Origin: Manihot esculenta
Taxonomy: Eukaryota; Streptophyta; Magnoliopsida; Malpighiales; Euphorbiaceae
Assembly (NCBI RefSeq): GCF_001659605.2
Contig: NC_035170.2
Span: forward strand, 18,152,856-18,216,855
Length of the DNA stretch: 64,000 bases
Direction: 5' to 3'
Of the stretch, positions 46,205-58,249 are shown one piece after another. Each line of letters opens with the position of its first letter. Positions within the stretch are counted from its first letter, which is position 1. The notes beneath the pieces are model-generated. The model was not told the DNA's origin. It saw nothing but the letters and a program-made list of their open reading frames with translations, and searched no databases. Position numbers and translations under genes: made by a program.

Positions 46205-48185
46205 TGTAACAGCCCTGAAACCGAACTGCTACCGGCACTAGGATCCAGATCGACTTAAGGTCGCCGGGACCCGTAGTAAGCCTGCTATACTGTCTGTATA
46301 CCTGTGAAATCCCATACATGATAATACTTTTTCTATTAAAACATAAAACTGTTCTTTCCTCCAGGGCTTAACCTGTGCATGCACTGTATCTCTCTGCGGT
46401 TATATCCCCACTCTAGGCGGACATCTCTTCTTCTTCCACACTCTGTTGGACTCCCTTCTGAACTCTGAACCTGCACAACTGGGGTTAGGGGAGAGGGATG
46501 AGCTATACAAGCCCAATGAGTAGAACTATACAACGTGGTATTAAAACATGATCTCATGGAATGCATCACATCACATACATTTCATCTCAAGGATAGACAT
46601 GACCACCAAAATTCCCACTGGGAGGATGCCTGGCCTAGCCAGGTCTTACAACCTCAATTTGCCTGGCCCGGCCAGGTCTTATCAACTCTGCTCGCCTGGC
46701 CCAGCCAGGTCTTACGATAATCTGCTGCCTGGCCTAGCCAGGTCTTACCTACAGAAGGCTGCCTGGCCCGGCCAGGTCTTACACAGAGCTAGGGCTATTG
46801 GGGTCGCTTTGGTCCATCCATCTCATCATATACATCGTATTATGCAATGCAATGCGCCATATTCGTGAAACTAGTGCAATCAACCTACTATAGTCATCAT
46901 GATGCATGAAACATGCTAAAAGCAGTTTAGATCTGAAAAGAGAAGTTCCACTCACCTTTGGTAAACTCTGAACTAACTCTGCAGGTTCCTGATGCAGCTC
47001 TCACTGCTGACTTCCCTGATTCCTCTGGTCCGTTCCTACACAGGTGGACTCAAATGAGGGACCAATCTAACTCAAGAACAACTCTAAGAAATTCCCCAAA
47101 AGACCTCTACAAGATCCTAAAACAATCACAGAAAACATGCAAAAGAAAGCTGGACAGGGCACTTTCGGTGGCATGTTCGGCGGCCGAAACCCCTCTCCAG
47201 AGACGAAACTCATGCATGTTCGGCGGCACCTTCGGCAGCCGAAAGTCTCGTCCAGAGACGAACCTCAACCTTCGGCGGCACTTTCGGCGGCCGAACCTTG
47301 CCTCCAGAGATGAAAGTCCAAATGTTCGGGGGCAAGCTTTGGCAGCCGAAACTGCCTCCTCAAGGGGTTCGGCGGCCGAACCTGGTTTTGCCCGTTGGGC
47401 AGAACCCTGCTCTGTTTCGTACAAACTCAACACCAAACGTACCCAACATGCATATCAACTACTCCCAACTAGCACATACCATAAAAACATGCATAAAAGG
47501 GCCTAAACCTCACTTAGAACCCAAAGAAACACATCAAACAACACTACTCATGCGTATACACAAACATCTCCACAAAAACCTCCCTTCAACCTAATCATGC
47601 ATACTACCCATCGAACGTCCATAAAACCTTCAGAACTCAACAAAGAAGTTCAGGATCAACTCTTACCTCCTAAAGAACTTGAGGATGAGTGATCCTAACG
47701 TGGAGATGTGAAGATCTTAGCTCTCCAAGCTCCAAGCTTCAAAACTTCGGTCTTTTGCTCAAAACCTTCAAAACACACTAAAACCCTTAAAAACCTTGAA
47801 CGATTTGGTGAAAAACATGAAAAACATGAAAGTCAACTTGGAGAAGGCTTGGGCTCACCTCTGGCTGCAAGTGGAAGAGAAATATCTTCTCTCCACCGAC
47901 CCTTGGCCCTTTTATAGGTGGCTGGCCAGACCACCTTCGGCAGCCGAACGTGAATCCGAAACCATGCAATGTTCGGCGGCCGAAAGTGACCTTCGACGGC
48001 CGAACCTTTGCATTTCTCCCTTGTTGCTTTTCTTTTCACAACTCATTTCCTTTAACACTTTAAAACATTCAAAACCCTTAAAAACACACATGAAAACATA
48101 TGTCTTACCCTTCTCGAGGGTTCCGACACTCGAGATTCCACCTGTCTACAGGAATTCCGATGCCGGACTCAAGCCGGGTATTACA
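46205..48185 (-). mobile_element. Solo LTR in Athila spacer, 1981 bases
   Basis: TGTAACAGCC to GGGTATTACA is flanked by a perfect GCTGT duplication (46200-46204, 48186-48190). It belongs to the same LTR superfamily but has a distinctive block of five palindromic repeats (46628-46782). Palindrome clusters lie at 47158-47390 and 47935-48005 and a TATA-like CCTATAAAAG lies near 47909-47918 (minus). Confidence 0.94.
46628..46782. repeat. Five-copy 33-bp array of palindrome GCCTGGCCYRGCCAGG
   Basis: Near-perfect palindromes followed by tcttac start at 46628, 46661, 46694, 46727 and 46761, a spacing of 33, 33, 33 and 34 bases. The spacers between them are unrelated. Other LTRs of the superfamily have different repeats at this position, such as 'gtgccaggggcgtagaatgg'. 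Confidence 0.9.
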
Positions 48186-49866
48186 GCTGTGGCGATAGAT
48201 CCTGCGTTTGGAATGCAGCGATATTTGGCGGCCGAAAGTGGTCTGTATTCGGCGGCTGAAGGTCTTCAACCTGCGCAAAATCAATCTGTTGGATGTTATA
48301 GACCGTTTCTTTGAAATTTTGCTCTTTCTGGCTCTCAATATGTACTTGATCAGTATTTTTGCAAAAATCACTGCTAAGAATATCATCTTGATTTTCATCA
48401 AAAATTTCTTGGTTCAAACAGTCAACAATATCAAGACCATAAATGGGGGACATGTCATGTGGATATTTTATGGCATTATAGACATTGAACTTAATCACTT
48501 CTCCTTCAAACTCCATAGTTAAAGTACCATCATGCACATCAATTTTAGTTCTAGCAATACTCAAGAAGGGACGTCCAAGAAGGATATCAGAACTAGTATT
48601 GCAACTATCTTCCTTAGTATCAATCACATAAAAGTCTGCAGGGAAGACAAGTTCATCTACTTGAACTAACACATCTTCTAGAATACCTATGGGATATACC
48701 ACAGATCTATCAGCTAATTGAATCACAACTCTTGTGTCTTTTAGTGCACATGCATTCAAAGATTTATAGATGGAGAGAGGCATAACATTTATAGAAGCAC
48801 CAAGATCACACATGGCTTTCTTGATTCCAACGTTCCCTATCTTATAAGAGATAGCAAACATACCATTATCTTTGCACTTAGTAGCGAGCTCTCTTTTAAT
48901 GACAGCAGTGACAACCTCACCTACACTTACTTTCTCTCTTACAGCTAGCTTTCTTCTATTGGTGCACAACTCTTTTAGAAATTTTGCATACCTTGGAATC
49001 TGCTTAACAGCATCTAGCAGTGGTATGTTGATTTCCACTTTTCTGAAAGTCTCAAGAATCTCCTTTTCTTCCTTCTCTTTTTGTGTTCTTTCAAATCTTT
49101 TTGGAAAAGGAGGTGGAATGTGAAAACGTACCTTTGGATCAGTCTTTTGCGCAGGTGGTGTTTCAGATTGCGCTGGATGGGCTTCTGAATTAATTGGTTC
49201 TTGCGCAACTTGCTCTTCTTGCTCATAACTGGCATCTTGGAACTCTTTTCCACTTCTCAAGGTAATGGCACTTACGTTTTGTTTGGGATTTGCCTCAGTT
49301 TGGGATGGCAACTTCCCTTGAGCTTCCAACCTGTTTATGGAGGTGGCCATTTGTCCCATCTGTTGTTGCATCATTTGCATAGTCTTTACTACCTCGTCAA
49401 GAGTGTTATTGTCATTTGGAGGTGCTGGTTGGGCTTGATTCCTTTGATAGATCTGATGGTTCTGATTGTTGTTGGCCCTTACGTAGCTGAAATTGGGGTG
49501 GTCTCTCCAGCCTGGATTGTATGTGTTGGAATATGGATTATGTCTGGGTTGGTTGTTATACTCTCCCATGGCATTAACTTGCTGGTGGTCTTCTTGGAGT
49601 GTAGGACATTGATCAGTTGGATGTCCCACATATGAACATACACCACATGGCCTAGGTGGCTGGGTTGCTTGAATCTGTTGTACCAGTCCTATGGCAAAAT
49701 CTTTCATAACAGCTGTCAGTTCAGAAATAGTAGGAGAGCTTACCTCATTGGCTCTTTGTAGTTGCTTTTCTTCTCCATATTGCCTAGATGAGGCTGCAAG
49801 TGTAGAGATCAGTTCTCGCATATCTCCCTAGGTGTCTTGTCTGCAATGGATCCTCCACAAGCTACA
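48186..49866 (-). pseudogene. gag-pol: Athila gag C-terminus and protease
   Basis: An open frame runs from the gag interruption at 49861 to the solo LTR at 48186. It has one zinc-knuckle-like motif (CGVCSYVGHPTDQCP), a Gln/Asn-rich stretch, a Met/Gln-rich predicted coiled coil (MQMMQQQMGQM), and the aspartic protease (AMCDLGASINVMPLSIY, SDILLGRPFLSIARTKIDV). The DLGASINVMP form is typical of Athila. The frame itself is clean, but both ends are cut by solo LTRs. Confidence 0.85.
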
Positions 49867-52124
49867 TGTAATACCCGGCTAGACTCCGGTATCGGAATTC
49901 CTACCGTCCGGTGGGATCTCAGATGTCGAAAACCTCTAGAAGGGTAAAACCATGTTTTCATAAGGAGTTTTAATGTATTTTATGGTTTTAAGCAAGAAAG
50001 GAAATGAGTTTTTATATGAAAATAACCTTGGAGGAAGACCCAGGTTTGGCCGTCGAACCTCAAGTTCGGCTGCCGAACATGCATGCATTTCGGGAGTGCT
50101 TTAGGCCCCCGAAGGCATAAGTGAGGGAAGTCCAGGTTCGGCCGCCAAACCTTATATTCGGCCGCCGAACATGGCATGCATGCGGAGGCACGTTAGGCCC
50201 CCGAAAGTGGCCTGGCCAGCCACCTATAAAGGGGTCCCCATGTCCGAACGGGTGAGTTTTTCTCCCCGTTTTCGGCCAAGGTGAGTTCTCCGCCGTCCCT
50301 CATCGTTTTTGAGCTTCTTCCTTGAAATCTTCATGGTTTTCTTATGAGATTTCACTTGGTTTGAATATATTTGAGCAAAAGAGCAAGTTTTGGGAGCTTG
50401 GAGACCAAGAGTTGATTTCTCCTCATCTCCAAGCTAGGATCGTCTTTCCTCTCGATCTTCAAGAGGTAAGCTTAGATCCAACCTTCCTTGCATGTTTTAA
50501 ACAAGTTTTATGAAGATCTATGGGGTAGAAATGCATGTTTAGGTTATTGTTAAGTTTATGGGTTTATGTTATGTTTATGAGCAATGTGGGTTGTTTGATG
50601 TGTTGTAGTTGGGGTTTAGGATAGTTTGAAACCCCTAGGAGCTTGTATGCTTGTGTATGCATGTTGTAGAATAAGAAAAAGCATGATTGAATGAGTTGGG
50701 AGGCGTTTGGGCATGTTGAGGCTGAGTTTCTACCCTTTGGGAGAACTCAGGTTCGGCAGCCGAAGGCTGTTTCGGCCGTCGAACCTGCCTGTGGTAGCAT
50801 GAATCGGCTGCCGAACCCTACCCCCAAAAGTGGACTTTCTGCTCTGGAAGGGAGTTTCGGCCGCCGAAGGTGCCGCCGAACATGCATGAGTTTCGTCTCT
50901 GGAGGGAACCTTCGGCCGCTGAAAGTGCCGTCGAAGGTGCATGACTTTCGGCTCTGGAGGGCCTTTCGACCGCCTAAAGTGCCCTGTTCAGCCTTCCTTT
51001 GCATGATTTATGTGGTTGTTTTAAGGTGTTTTAGGGGGTTTTTGGGGAGTATTTTAGAGTCTTGTTCATGGATGTTTGGTCCCTCATTTGAGTCCACCTG
51101 TGTAGGTTCGAACTTGAGGAACCGAGGACCTCAGCAGTGAGATAACTGCTTCAGAGTCATTAGAGCTTCAGCCAGAGGTGAGTGGAATACCTTATTACGT
51201 TTCAAAGCAAATAAATAAATTTTGAGTATGATACATGCATCACGTATGCCATGAGATACACTAGGTTGTTTGCATTAGAATTCACGAATATGTTGCATTG
51301 CATGACTTGATGATAATGTGGATGGATGTTGAATGATCCTTTAGTCCTCGTATGTTATGATATGATGATGATACAGTACGGAAAGACCAGTGAGGCCCAT
51401 TCTACGCCCCTGGCACTATGGAACGTTATGCTATGTTATGTTATGTAAGAGAAAGACCAGTGAGGCCCATTCTACGCCCCTGGCACAGTTGGACTATGTA
51501 GAGGACTATTGGTGATAAGTCCATCCTTGATGTGATTTGTTTGTGATGTGTTGCATTTCATGAAAGCATAAAAATTAAATTGAATGTTTTATTATTCTGC
51601 TCACTGGGCTTTATAGCTCACCCCTCTCCCTTAACCCCCAGGCTTGCAGGTACAGGGTAGACCAGGAGGTCAGCAGGAGTAGAGTCATGTTTGATGTAAT
51701 AGCTAGATGTGGACATGAATATGATGTAATGTAAAAGTATAGTATTGAAATGTAATGTATTAATGGTTATGGAAGTATAGTGTTGTGCTTGACCATAGTA
51801 TGATGTTAATCCCTTTATAGTACATGATCTTAAATATTTAATGATGATTATGTAAACTAAGCTTAACGTATGTTATGATACCCCATTGGAGTATTTGATG
51901 AGGACTCCAGTGAGAGGTTTTATGTTATGTTTGTGCATGCACAGGTTAAGCTTGGTGAAAGAATGAATGAATGAATGAGAAAGCTTTAATTTTTATGTAT
52001 ATGTTGATCATGTATGGGATTAATCAAGTATGCAGGATGTATGTTTGGCTTGCTACGGGTCCCGGCGGCCTTAAGCCGATCTGGATCCTAGCGCCGGTAG
52101 CGGTCCGATTTCTGGGTCGTTACA
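49867..52124 (+). mobile_element. Solo LTR in Athila gag, opposite orientation, 2258 bases
   Basis: TGTAATACCC to GGGTCGTTACA is flanked by a perfect CTACA duplication (49862-49866, 52125-52129). Removing it restores the continuity of the Athila gag. Unlike the other complete LTRs here it points to the right. TATA-like CTATAAAG lies at 50224-50231, with palindromes upstream (50045-50205) and downstream (50745-50985). Confidence 0.94.
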
Positions 52125-52129
52125 CTACA

Positions 52130-52916
52130 TCTATGAATTTTCTTTCTGATGAGAGTAATCCTCCATAAAAGAACTGTATGAGGGACATGTCTGACATATC
52201 ATGTTGTGGACAACCTGTACATAGTCTTTCAAACCTTTCCCAATAATCATATAGATCTTCAGTTGGTTTTTGTCTTATGCTAGTGATTTCTCTTATTATG
52301 CTAATTGATTTAGATATTGGGAAGTATTTGTTCAAAAAGGTTTGGACCATATTATCCCAAGAAGTTATAGATCCAGGTGGCAAATAAAATAACCAATCTT
52401 TAGCAAAATCATTTAATGAGAAGGGAAAAGCTCTTAATTTAACATGATCTTCAGATATACCTTGAGGTCTCATAGATGAACAGACAATATTGAATTCTTT
52501 TAAGTGCTTGTGTGGATTTTCATTTTGCAAACCTCTGAATTTTGGGAGAAGATGAATGAAACCTATCTTTATAGTTCAAAGGGAATTGTCAGAGGTGGGT
52601 AGGTGATGCAAAGTGGTGCTTGATCACCCACAGGAGTTGCCAATTCTCTCATGGTTCTTTCTCTTTGCACTGGGGGTCTAATGGTTGGATTTTCTTGAAC
52701 TATTTGATTCTGGACAGCATGTCCATTTGGGGCAGCAACTGGTGCTTGAGGTTCTGCCATTTGTGCAAAATTCGGTTGCTGGAGTGAAGCAAGTTTGGCG
52801 GCCGAAGGTTGGACAAAATGCTCTTCAGGTGTAGAGGCTTGCTTTCCTAGTCTTCTGAGAGTGCGTTCAATTTCTGGATCAAAGGGCAGTGCGTCCCTGT
52901 GTTCAGATCTTGTCAT
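52130..52916 (-). pseudogene. gag: Athila gag N-terminal and capsid part
   Basis: The frame opens at MTRSEHRDALPFDPEIERTL (52916). A frameshift near 52570 moves reading to the frame with NENPHKHLKEFNIVC, FPFSLNDFAKDWLFYLPP and DYWERFERLCTGCP, the conserved capsid block of plant gypsy gag. It is then cut by the solo LTR at 52129. A GCCGAA palindrome variant (TTTGGCGGCCGAAGG) sits in the N-terminal part at about 52794-52808. Confidence 0.8.
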
Positions 52917-52945
52917 GAAAGAAAAATAAAAAAGTTAAATCAATT

Positions 52946-52962
52946 CCCCGGCAACGGCGCCA
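52946..52962 (-). other. Primer-binding site, tRNA-Asp type
   Basis: The minus strand reads TGGCGCCGTTGCCGGGG, five bases inside the LTR. This is the PBS characteristic of Athila elements, complementary to tRNA-Asp. Confidence 0.88.
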
Positions 52963-52967
52963 ATTTT

Positions 52968-54579
52968 TGACTGTGCAGTTGTCGAAGCCAGTCAAAAATA
53001 ACCTTCTTGGTTATCAACAATTTATAACTGTAGATAGTGGTGAAGGATCGAATCCACAGAGAATTGATTACCTATTTATTTTTCTCAATCAAGACCAAGA
53101 GAACTAATTGAAAACACAATTGAAAGCAAGTAATTGAAAGCTGAATGGAAGTAAAGTGCAATAAAAGTAAAAAGGGGATTTTGAGATTGATTTGACTAAC
53201 AACTATTGAAAGCAATTAAAACAACAAGTAATCAAAATAAAAGAGGAAATCAATATGAGAAAAGTCTAGTTGAAGACATGGATCCACTTCGGTTGTTTGG
53301 GTTGATCATTGAAACTTAGGTTTTCTTAATTAATTCAATAGATTAGTTATGGGGGTGGAAAACACTTCTCACCACCATGTCTCTCCTTATGATCAAATCA
53401 ATTAGGGAACGTCCTCTAATCGATTACTAATTAACAAATTGCTAAGGAACGTCCTTGGGCCTTAGGCATCAAAACAATTGTCAATTGCATAAAGAATGAG
53501 AGAGATCCAATCCTAGCTACTTAAATGCATGAGATGTTACTAGATCATGCAATTCCTTAGTTTTTACACCAAGTTTTCTTAGGTCAGAATATTTCCAGCA
53601 ATTACGGACTAACAAATATCCTAACTAACAATCAATTAACTTTGCAATCAAGAATCAAGTGGCCAATTTGATCAAAACAACAAAGCAATCTTAGAATTAA
53701 GCACAATTGCATGAATATTGAATAAACCAAAAGCAAACACTTTATGTTCAGATCTCACTACCCTTTAAACAACCTTAGTTTCAACCAAACTTCAACTAGA
53801 ATTAGGGTTTCAGCCACTCATGGCTGAACCAAAATAAAAAATAAAAGAAAAGAAAGCAAGAAGATGAAGAACCAAAAGGGGAAGCCTTGGAGAGCCTTGG
53901 AGAATTTGTGTGTATGAAAATCTGCCTCTTCTTGTCTTTTTGAAGCCTTTAAATAAGTCTTGGGGGGCTGCCTAGGGTTTCTTGGGTGTCCATGCATTCT
54001 TTTAGAGATTGTCAAAAGTGCCCTTGGTCTTGTATGTGCCTTGTGTGGAGTTGCAAGGACTTTTTGGTCTTTGTTGTTGCCCAAGATGTGTCTAAGAAGA
54101 ATTCTTCATATTATTCATGCACTAAAGAGGAAGGTGGAGTCTTGATTTGAATATTGAATGTGCATGGCATAAAGTGGGAAACATGTGATCTTCAAGATTT
54201 GGCTTATTGAACAAGGAGGAGGCTATTCGGAGGGACTTTCGGCCGCCTAAGTCTAGTTTCGGTGGCAGGACTTTCGGCTCTGGAGTGAAGGTTCGGCGGT
54301 CGAAGGTGCCGCCGAAGATGGGTGACTTTCGACTCTGGACCAGACTTTCGGCCGCCGAAAGTGCTTCCGAAGGTGACTGTTTTTCAGCTTTCGAAAGTGC
54401 TTCCGAAGGTGGCTTTTCCAGTTTTGGCACTTTTTTGGTATTTTTAAGAGCATTTTCTCCAAATTGTTCCTTTACACCAAATATCTGCAAAACATGATTA
54501 AAACCACAAAATTAGGTAGGAAAGGTGTAAATAAACATCAATAAGATCATGATAAAGTAGGCTAAAATATGCTCTATCA
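52968..54579 (-). repeat. Athila 5' LTR, 1612 bases
   Basis: It runs from TGACTGTGCAGTTG (52968) to CTCTATCA (54579), read TGATAGAGC...CAGTCA on the minus strand. A stretch at about 54228-54410 consists of TTCGGCCGCC, 'actttcggctctgga' and 'gtgccgccgaag' phrases that look copied from a Tekay-type LTR (compare 50870-50985). The left Athila LTR lacks it. Confidence 0.85.
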
Positions 54580-56170
54580 TGCATATGTTAGGGTTTATGT
54601 AAGTTTTATGGTTAATGTATGTTGTATGTATTGTTAGATGTGTTGCTGTTGGGGTTTAGGCTAGTTTGAGACCCCTATATGCTTATGAATGTGTTTATGC
54701 ATGTTTTTGTATGAGTTGGTTTGAGTTTGGAATGTAGGGAGGCATTTGTGCATGAGGGAGGCTGAGTTCTGCCACTTTGGGAGAACTCAGGTTCGGCAGT
54801 CAAAGCCATGTTCGGCCGCCGAACCTGCCTGTGGAGGTGGTTTGGCCTCCTAAGCTCGCCCCCGAAAGTCTGGACTTTGGGCTCTGGAGGGGAGTTTCGG
54901 CTGCCGAACCTGCCGCCGAACATGCATGAGTTTCAGATCTGGAGGGAACTTTTGGCCGCCGAAGGTGCATGACTTTCGAATCTAGAGAGGGGTTCGGCCG
55001 CCGAAGGTGCTGTCGAAAGTCCCCTATCCAGCCTTCCTTTGCCTATTTTGCATGCATGTTTTGAGGAGTTTTAGGGGGATTTTTGGGGAGTTGTTTAGAG
55101 TCATGTTAGTGTATGTTTGGCACCTCATTCGAGTCCACCTGTGTAGGATCGGACCCGAGAAACCGAGGAGCCCAGCAGTGAGATAGCTGCTTTAGAGTTA
55201 GATCAGAGTCAGCCAGAGGTGAGTAGAATTGAACTATGTTTTAAAATAATAAAGTTTTGAACATGTCCATGCATCATGAAAGCCATGATATACTTTAGGA
55301 TGTTGCATTAGAATCTCACGACTATGCTGCATTGCATTCTATGTTGTTGATGTGGATGGATGTTGGATGATCCATTAGCCCTCAATATGATATGATGATT
55401 AATGAAAGTCCAAGGCTGCCTATGTCCACGCGTCCTGGCATTTATTATGTATGATTTACGAAAGTCCAGGGCTGCCCATGTCCACGCGTCTTGGCATTGT
55501 GTGATGATTAAGAGGAAGTCCTCCGGAGCTCCATCGAGGGCCGGGCACATTGGATATGTAGAGGGTTATTGGTGACAAGTCCATCCGTGATGTGAATTGT
55601 ATGTGTTGTGATGCATTCCACGAAAGCATAATTTTATATACATGTACTTTTGTTCTGCTCACTGGGCTTTTTAGCTCACCCTCTTTCCCTTAACCCCCAG
55701 GCTTGCAGGTTCAAGATAGACCGGGAAGTCTTCAAGGTTGAAGTCAAGTTAAGTATAATAGTTAGAGTGGACATGCATTGTAAAATGATTTTTATGTAAT
55801 GTAATGTAGAGAATGTTTTATGGTTTACTATTGTGCTTGGCCCGAATAGTAATATTTGTCCCCTTGTACATGATCTTTTAATGAAATGTTTTTATGATGA
55901 GAAATGATAGTCCAAGCTTGATATATGTTATGATAACCCACTAGAGCATTTGATGAGGGCTCTAGTTTGAGGTTTTATGTTTATGATTTTAGTGCATGCA
56001 CAAGTCAGGCTTGGAATATGAAAGGTTTTTAAATTTTTATGAAAATGTATGATCATGTATGAGATGTTATCAGGTATATGGCAGGTATAGAAGGCTTGCT
56101 ACGGGTCCCGGCGGCCTTAAGCCGATCTGGATCCTAGCGCCGGTAGCGGTCCGATTTCCAGGTCGTTACA
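54580..56170 (+). repeat. Truncated Tekay-superfamily LTR (LTR A)
   Basis: Sequence collinear with 50530-52124 in the same orientation, ending in GGTCGTTACA at 56170, but missing its first 650 or so bases where the Athila LTR abuts. It carries palindromes at 54790-55020 and the usual 'ctcactgggct' and 'gcttgctacgggtcc' blocks. Confidence 0.85.
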
Positions 56171-57102
56171 TGAGTAGAACTAAACTAATCTATTGTTTTA
56201 AAGTAATCAAACTTTTAAGCATGTTCATGCATCACGAATGCCATGTTTATGTATTAGGATGTTTGCATTAAAATTCACGAATATGATGCATTGCATAATT
56301 TACTGTTGATGTAGATGGATATTGGATGACCCACTAGCCCTCGAGATGATATGATATGATACGATACGGAAGTCCAGGTGATGCCCATTCTATGCCCCTG
56401 GCAATATATAAGGGAAAGTCCAGATGAGGCCCATTCTATGCCCCTGACATTTTGGATATGTTATGTTATGTTTAAGTGAAAGTCTTGAGGAGCTCCATCG
56501 AGGGCCAGGCACATTAGAATATGTAGAGGGTTACTGGTGACAAGTTCATCTTGATGTGAATTGTTTGTGTTGTGACGCATTTCATATAAGCATATGTTTA
56601 TTAAACTGATTTTATGCTCTGCTCACTAGGCTCTTGTAACTTATCCATTTTCCCTAACCTCAGGTTTGCAGGGTCAAAGATAGCTCGAGAAGTCGACATA
56701 GTAGCTGGTATAGTTTAATGTAATAGAATAATTGTGGACATGTATTGTATAATGGATTAGAATTGTGGTTTGCCCTAGTTTTATCCTTATAATCCCTGTT
56801 AACATGATCCATATGTAAAAATTTTAATTATGAGTATGTTAGAACCAAACTTGAGACATGTAATATTTACCATACTAGAGCATTTGATGAGGGCTTTAGT
56901 ATTGAGTTTATGTTTTCAGTTTTTGATACATGCATAAGATGAGCCATAATTCATGAAATATTTAAGTTTTTGTGTTAATGTATGATCATGTATGAGATTT
57001 TATTAGGTACACATGATATATAGTAGGCTTGCTACGGGTTCCGGCGACCTTAAGTCGATTTGAATTCTAACGCCGGTAGCGGTCCGGTTTCCAGATCGTA
57101 TA
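56171..57102 (+). repeat. Truncated LTR (LTR B), host of LTR A
   Basis: The right-hand part of an LTR of the 30122-32218 subfamily, starting in the middle at TGAGTAGAACTAAACTAA and ending with a decayed terminus (GATCGTATA). LTR A evidently inserted into it at target TGAGT; the left half is not in the window. Confidence 0.8.
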
Positions 57103-58150
57103 TTAATAGTAAAATTATACGCTCAAAAAAACCTTTAGGAATAGCTGAACTTCTATCAATCTTTATATTCATTATCACTCTTTCTTTTTTTTTTTCTTTT
57201 TAATTTCTTAGTTTATAATTTTTAGCCTTTAATTTTTTATAAATCCAATACATCTCTCCTGATTGTTTCAAAAAGACAACATCTATATATAAATTTATTA
57301 ATAAAATTTCATCTCTTTCTAGGATTGCTTCAAAAGACGACCACATCTATATATAATTTTATTAATAAAATTTATTTTTTAAATTAAAATTAAATAATAA
57401 AAAATAAATTATCTCGTTAAAAAATATTTTTCAGAGAAAATATTTTTTATTAAAAAATACTTTACAAATATAAATTATTTTCTATAAATAAACAAAGTCT
57501 TAATAATAAATTTTTTAAATTATAATAATGTTTAGAGTTATTATAATAATATTTACAGTAAATTTAAAAAAAAAATAATTTGGGAGGTGGATTAATTCAG
57601 AGTTAAAATTAATATAAAATAATATACTTAAAGTATGGTTAAAATTAAAAAAATATAATAATAATATAAATTTTTAATATTATAAATTTTAATTTTAATT
57701 AAACAAAAAGAATTCTGAATTTTAAAAAAATTATAATTATATTTTAATTTTTTAAAATTTTATTAATTGTAACATAAAATTTAGAAATATGAGGACGATA
57801 TATTAAATGATGTATTAATTTCATTAAATATTAAAAATAAAAATAAAGTATATTTAGGATGATATATAAAATTTATAATTTAATTAATAATTAAATTAAT
57901 ATATAATATAATTAAAAAATTTAAAAAGGATAGAATTTTTTTATTAACTCTGTAATTATATAGAACAAACCCGTTAATTCCTTAAAAAACTACAGATAAT
58001 AATTCTCCTTTGTCATTTACCAATAACTAATAAGCGTTCGTTTGAATTGTCACTCACTAATTAGCTACTTTAAAAAAACTAACGAAGCAAAGTAGTAGTA
58101 TACCCTTCACGCGCTCCGACAGTCCGTGTTCTTAACTGCTGGCTCCCCAT
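57103..58150. other. AT-rich intergenic DNA upstream of PABP
   Basis: Long A/T-rich sequence with a short direct repeat ('tctatatataa', then 'attaataaaattt', near 57280 and 57347). I see no gene; the proximal part presumably includes the PABP promoter. Confidence 0.5.
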
Positions 58151-58249
58151 CCTAAATACCCATCCACGGTAAACTCAGTTTACTTCCTGATCCCGTCATG
58201 TGGACCCCATACACCTACAAAATCTAACGGCGGAGATCTCTCCTTTACA

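Larger units (their letters stand above)
44237..54579 (-). mobile_element. Athila-type gypsy element, rearranged and interrupted
   Basis: On the minus strand: 5' LTR (54579-52968), PBS matching tRNA-Asp, gag, protease, spacer, reverse transcriptase, RNase H, then Athila-style 3' non-coding sequence (GTGTGGGGGG near 44243). Two solo LTRs with clean target duplications sit in gag and in the spacer. Integrase is absent. The expected 3' LTR is represented only by the inverted fragment 44007-44236. No target duplication links the two ends, so the copy has been rearranged. Confidence 0.8.

Noticed and set aside
48201..49635. Plus-strand ORFs of 83-144 residues in the Athila gag-protease region
   Set aside because: Shadows of a continuous minus-strand frame with protease and knuckle motifs.
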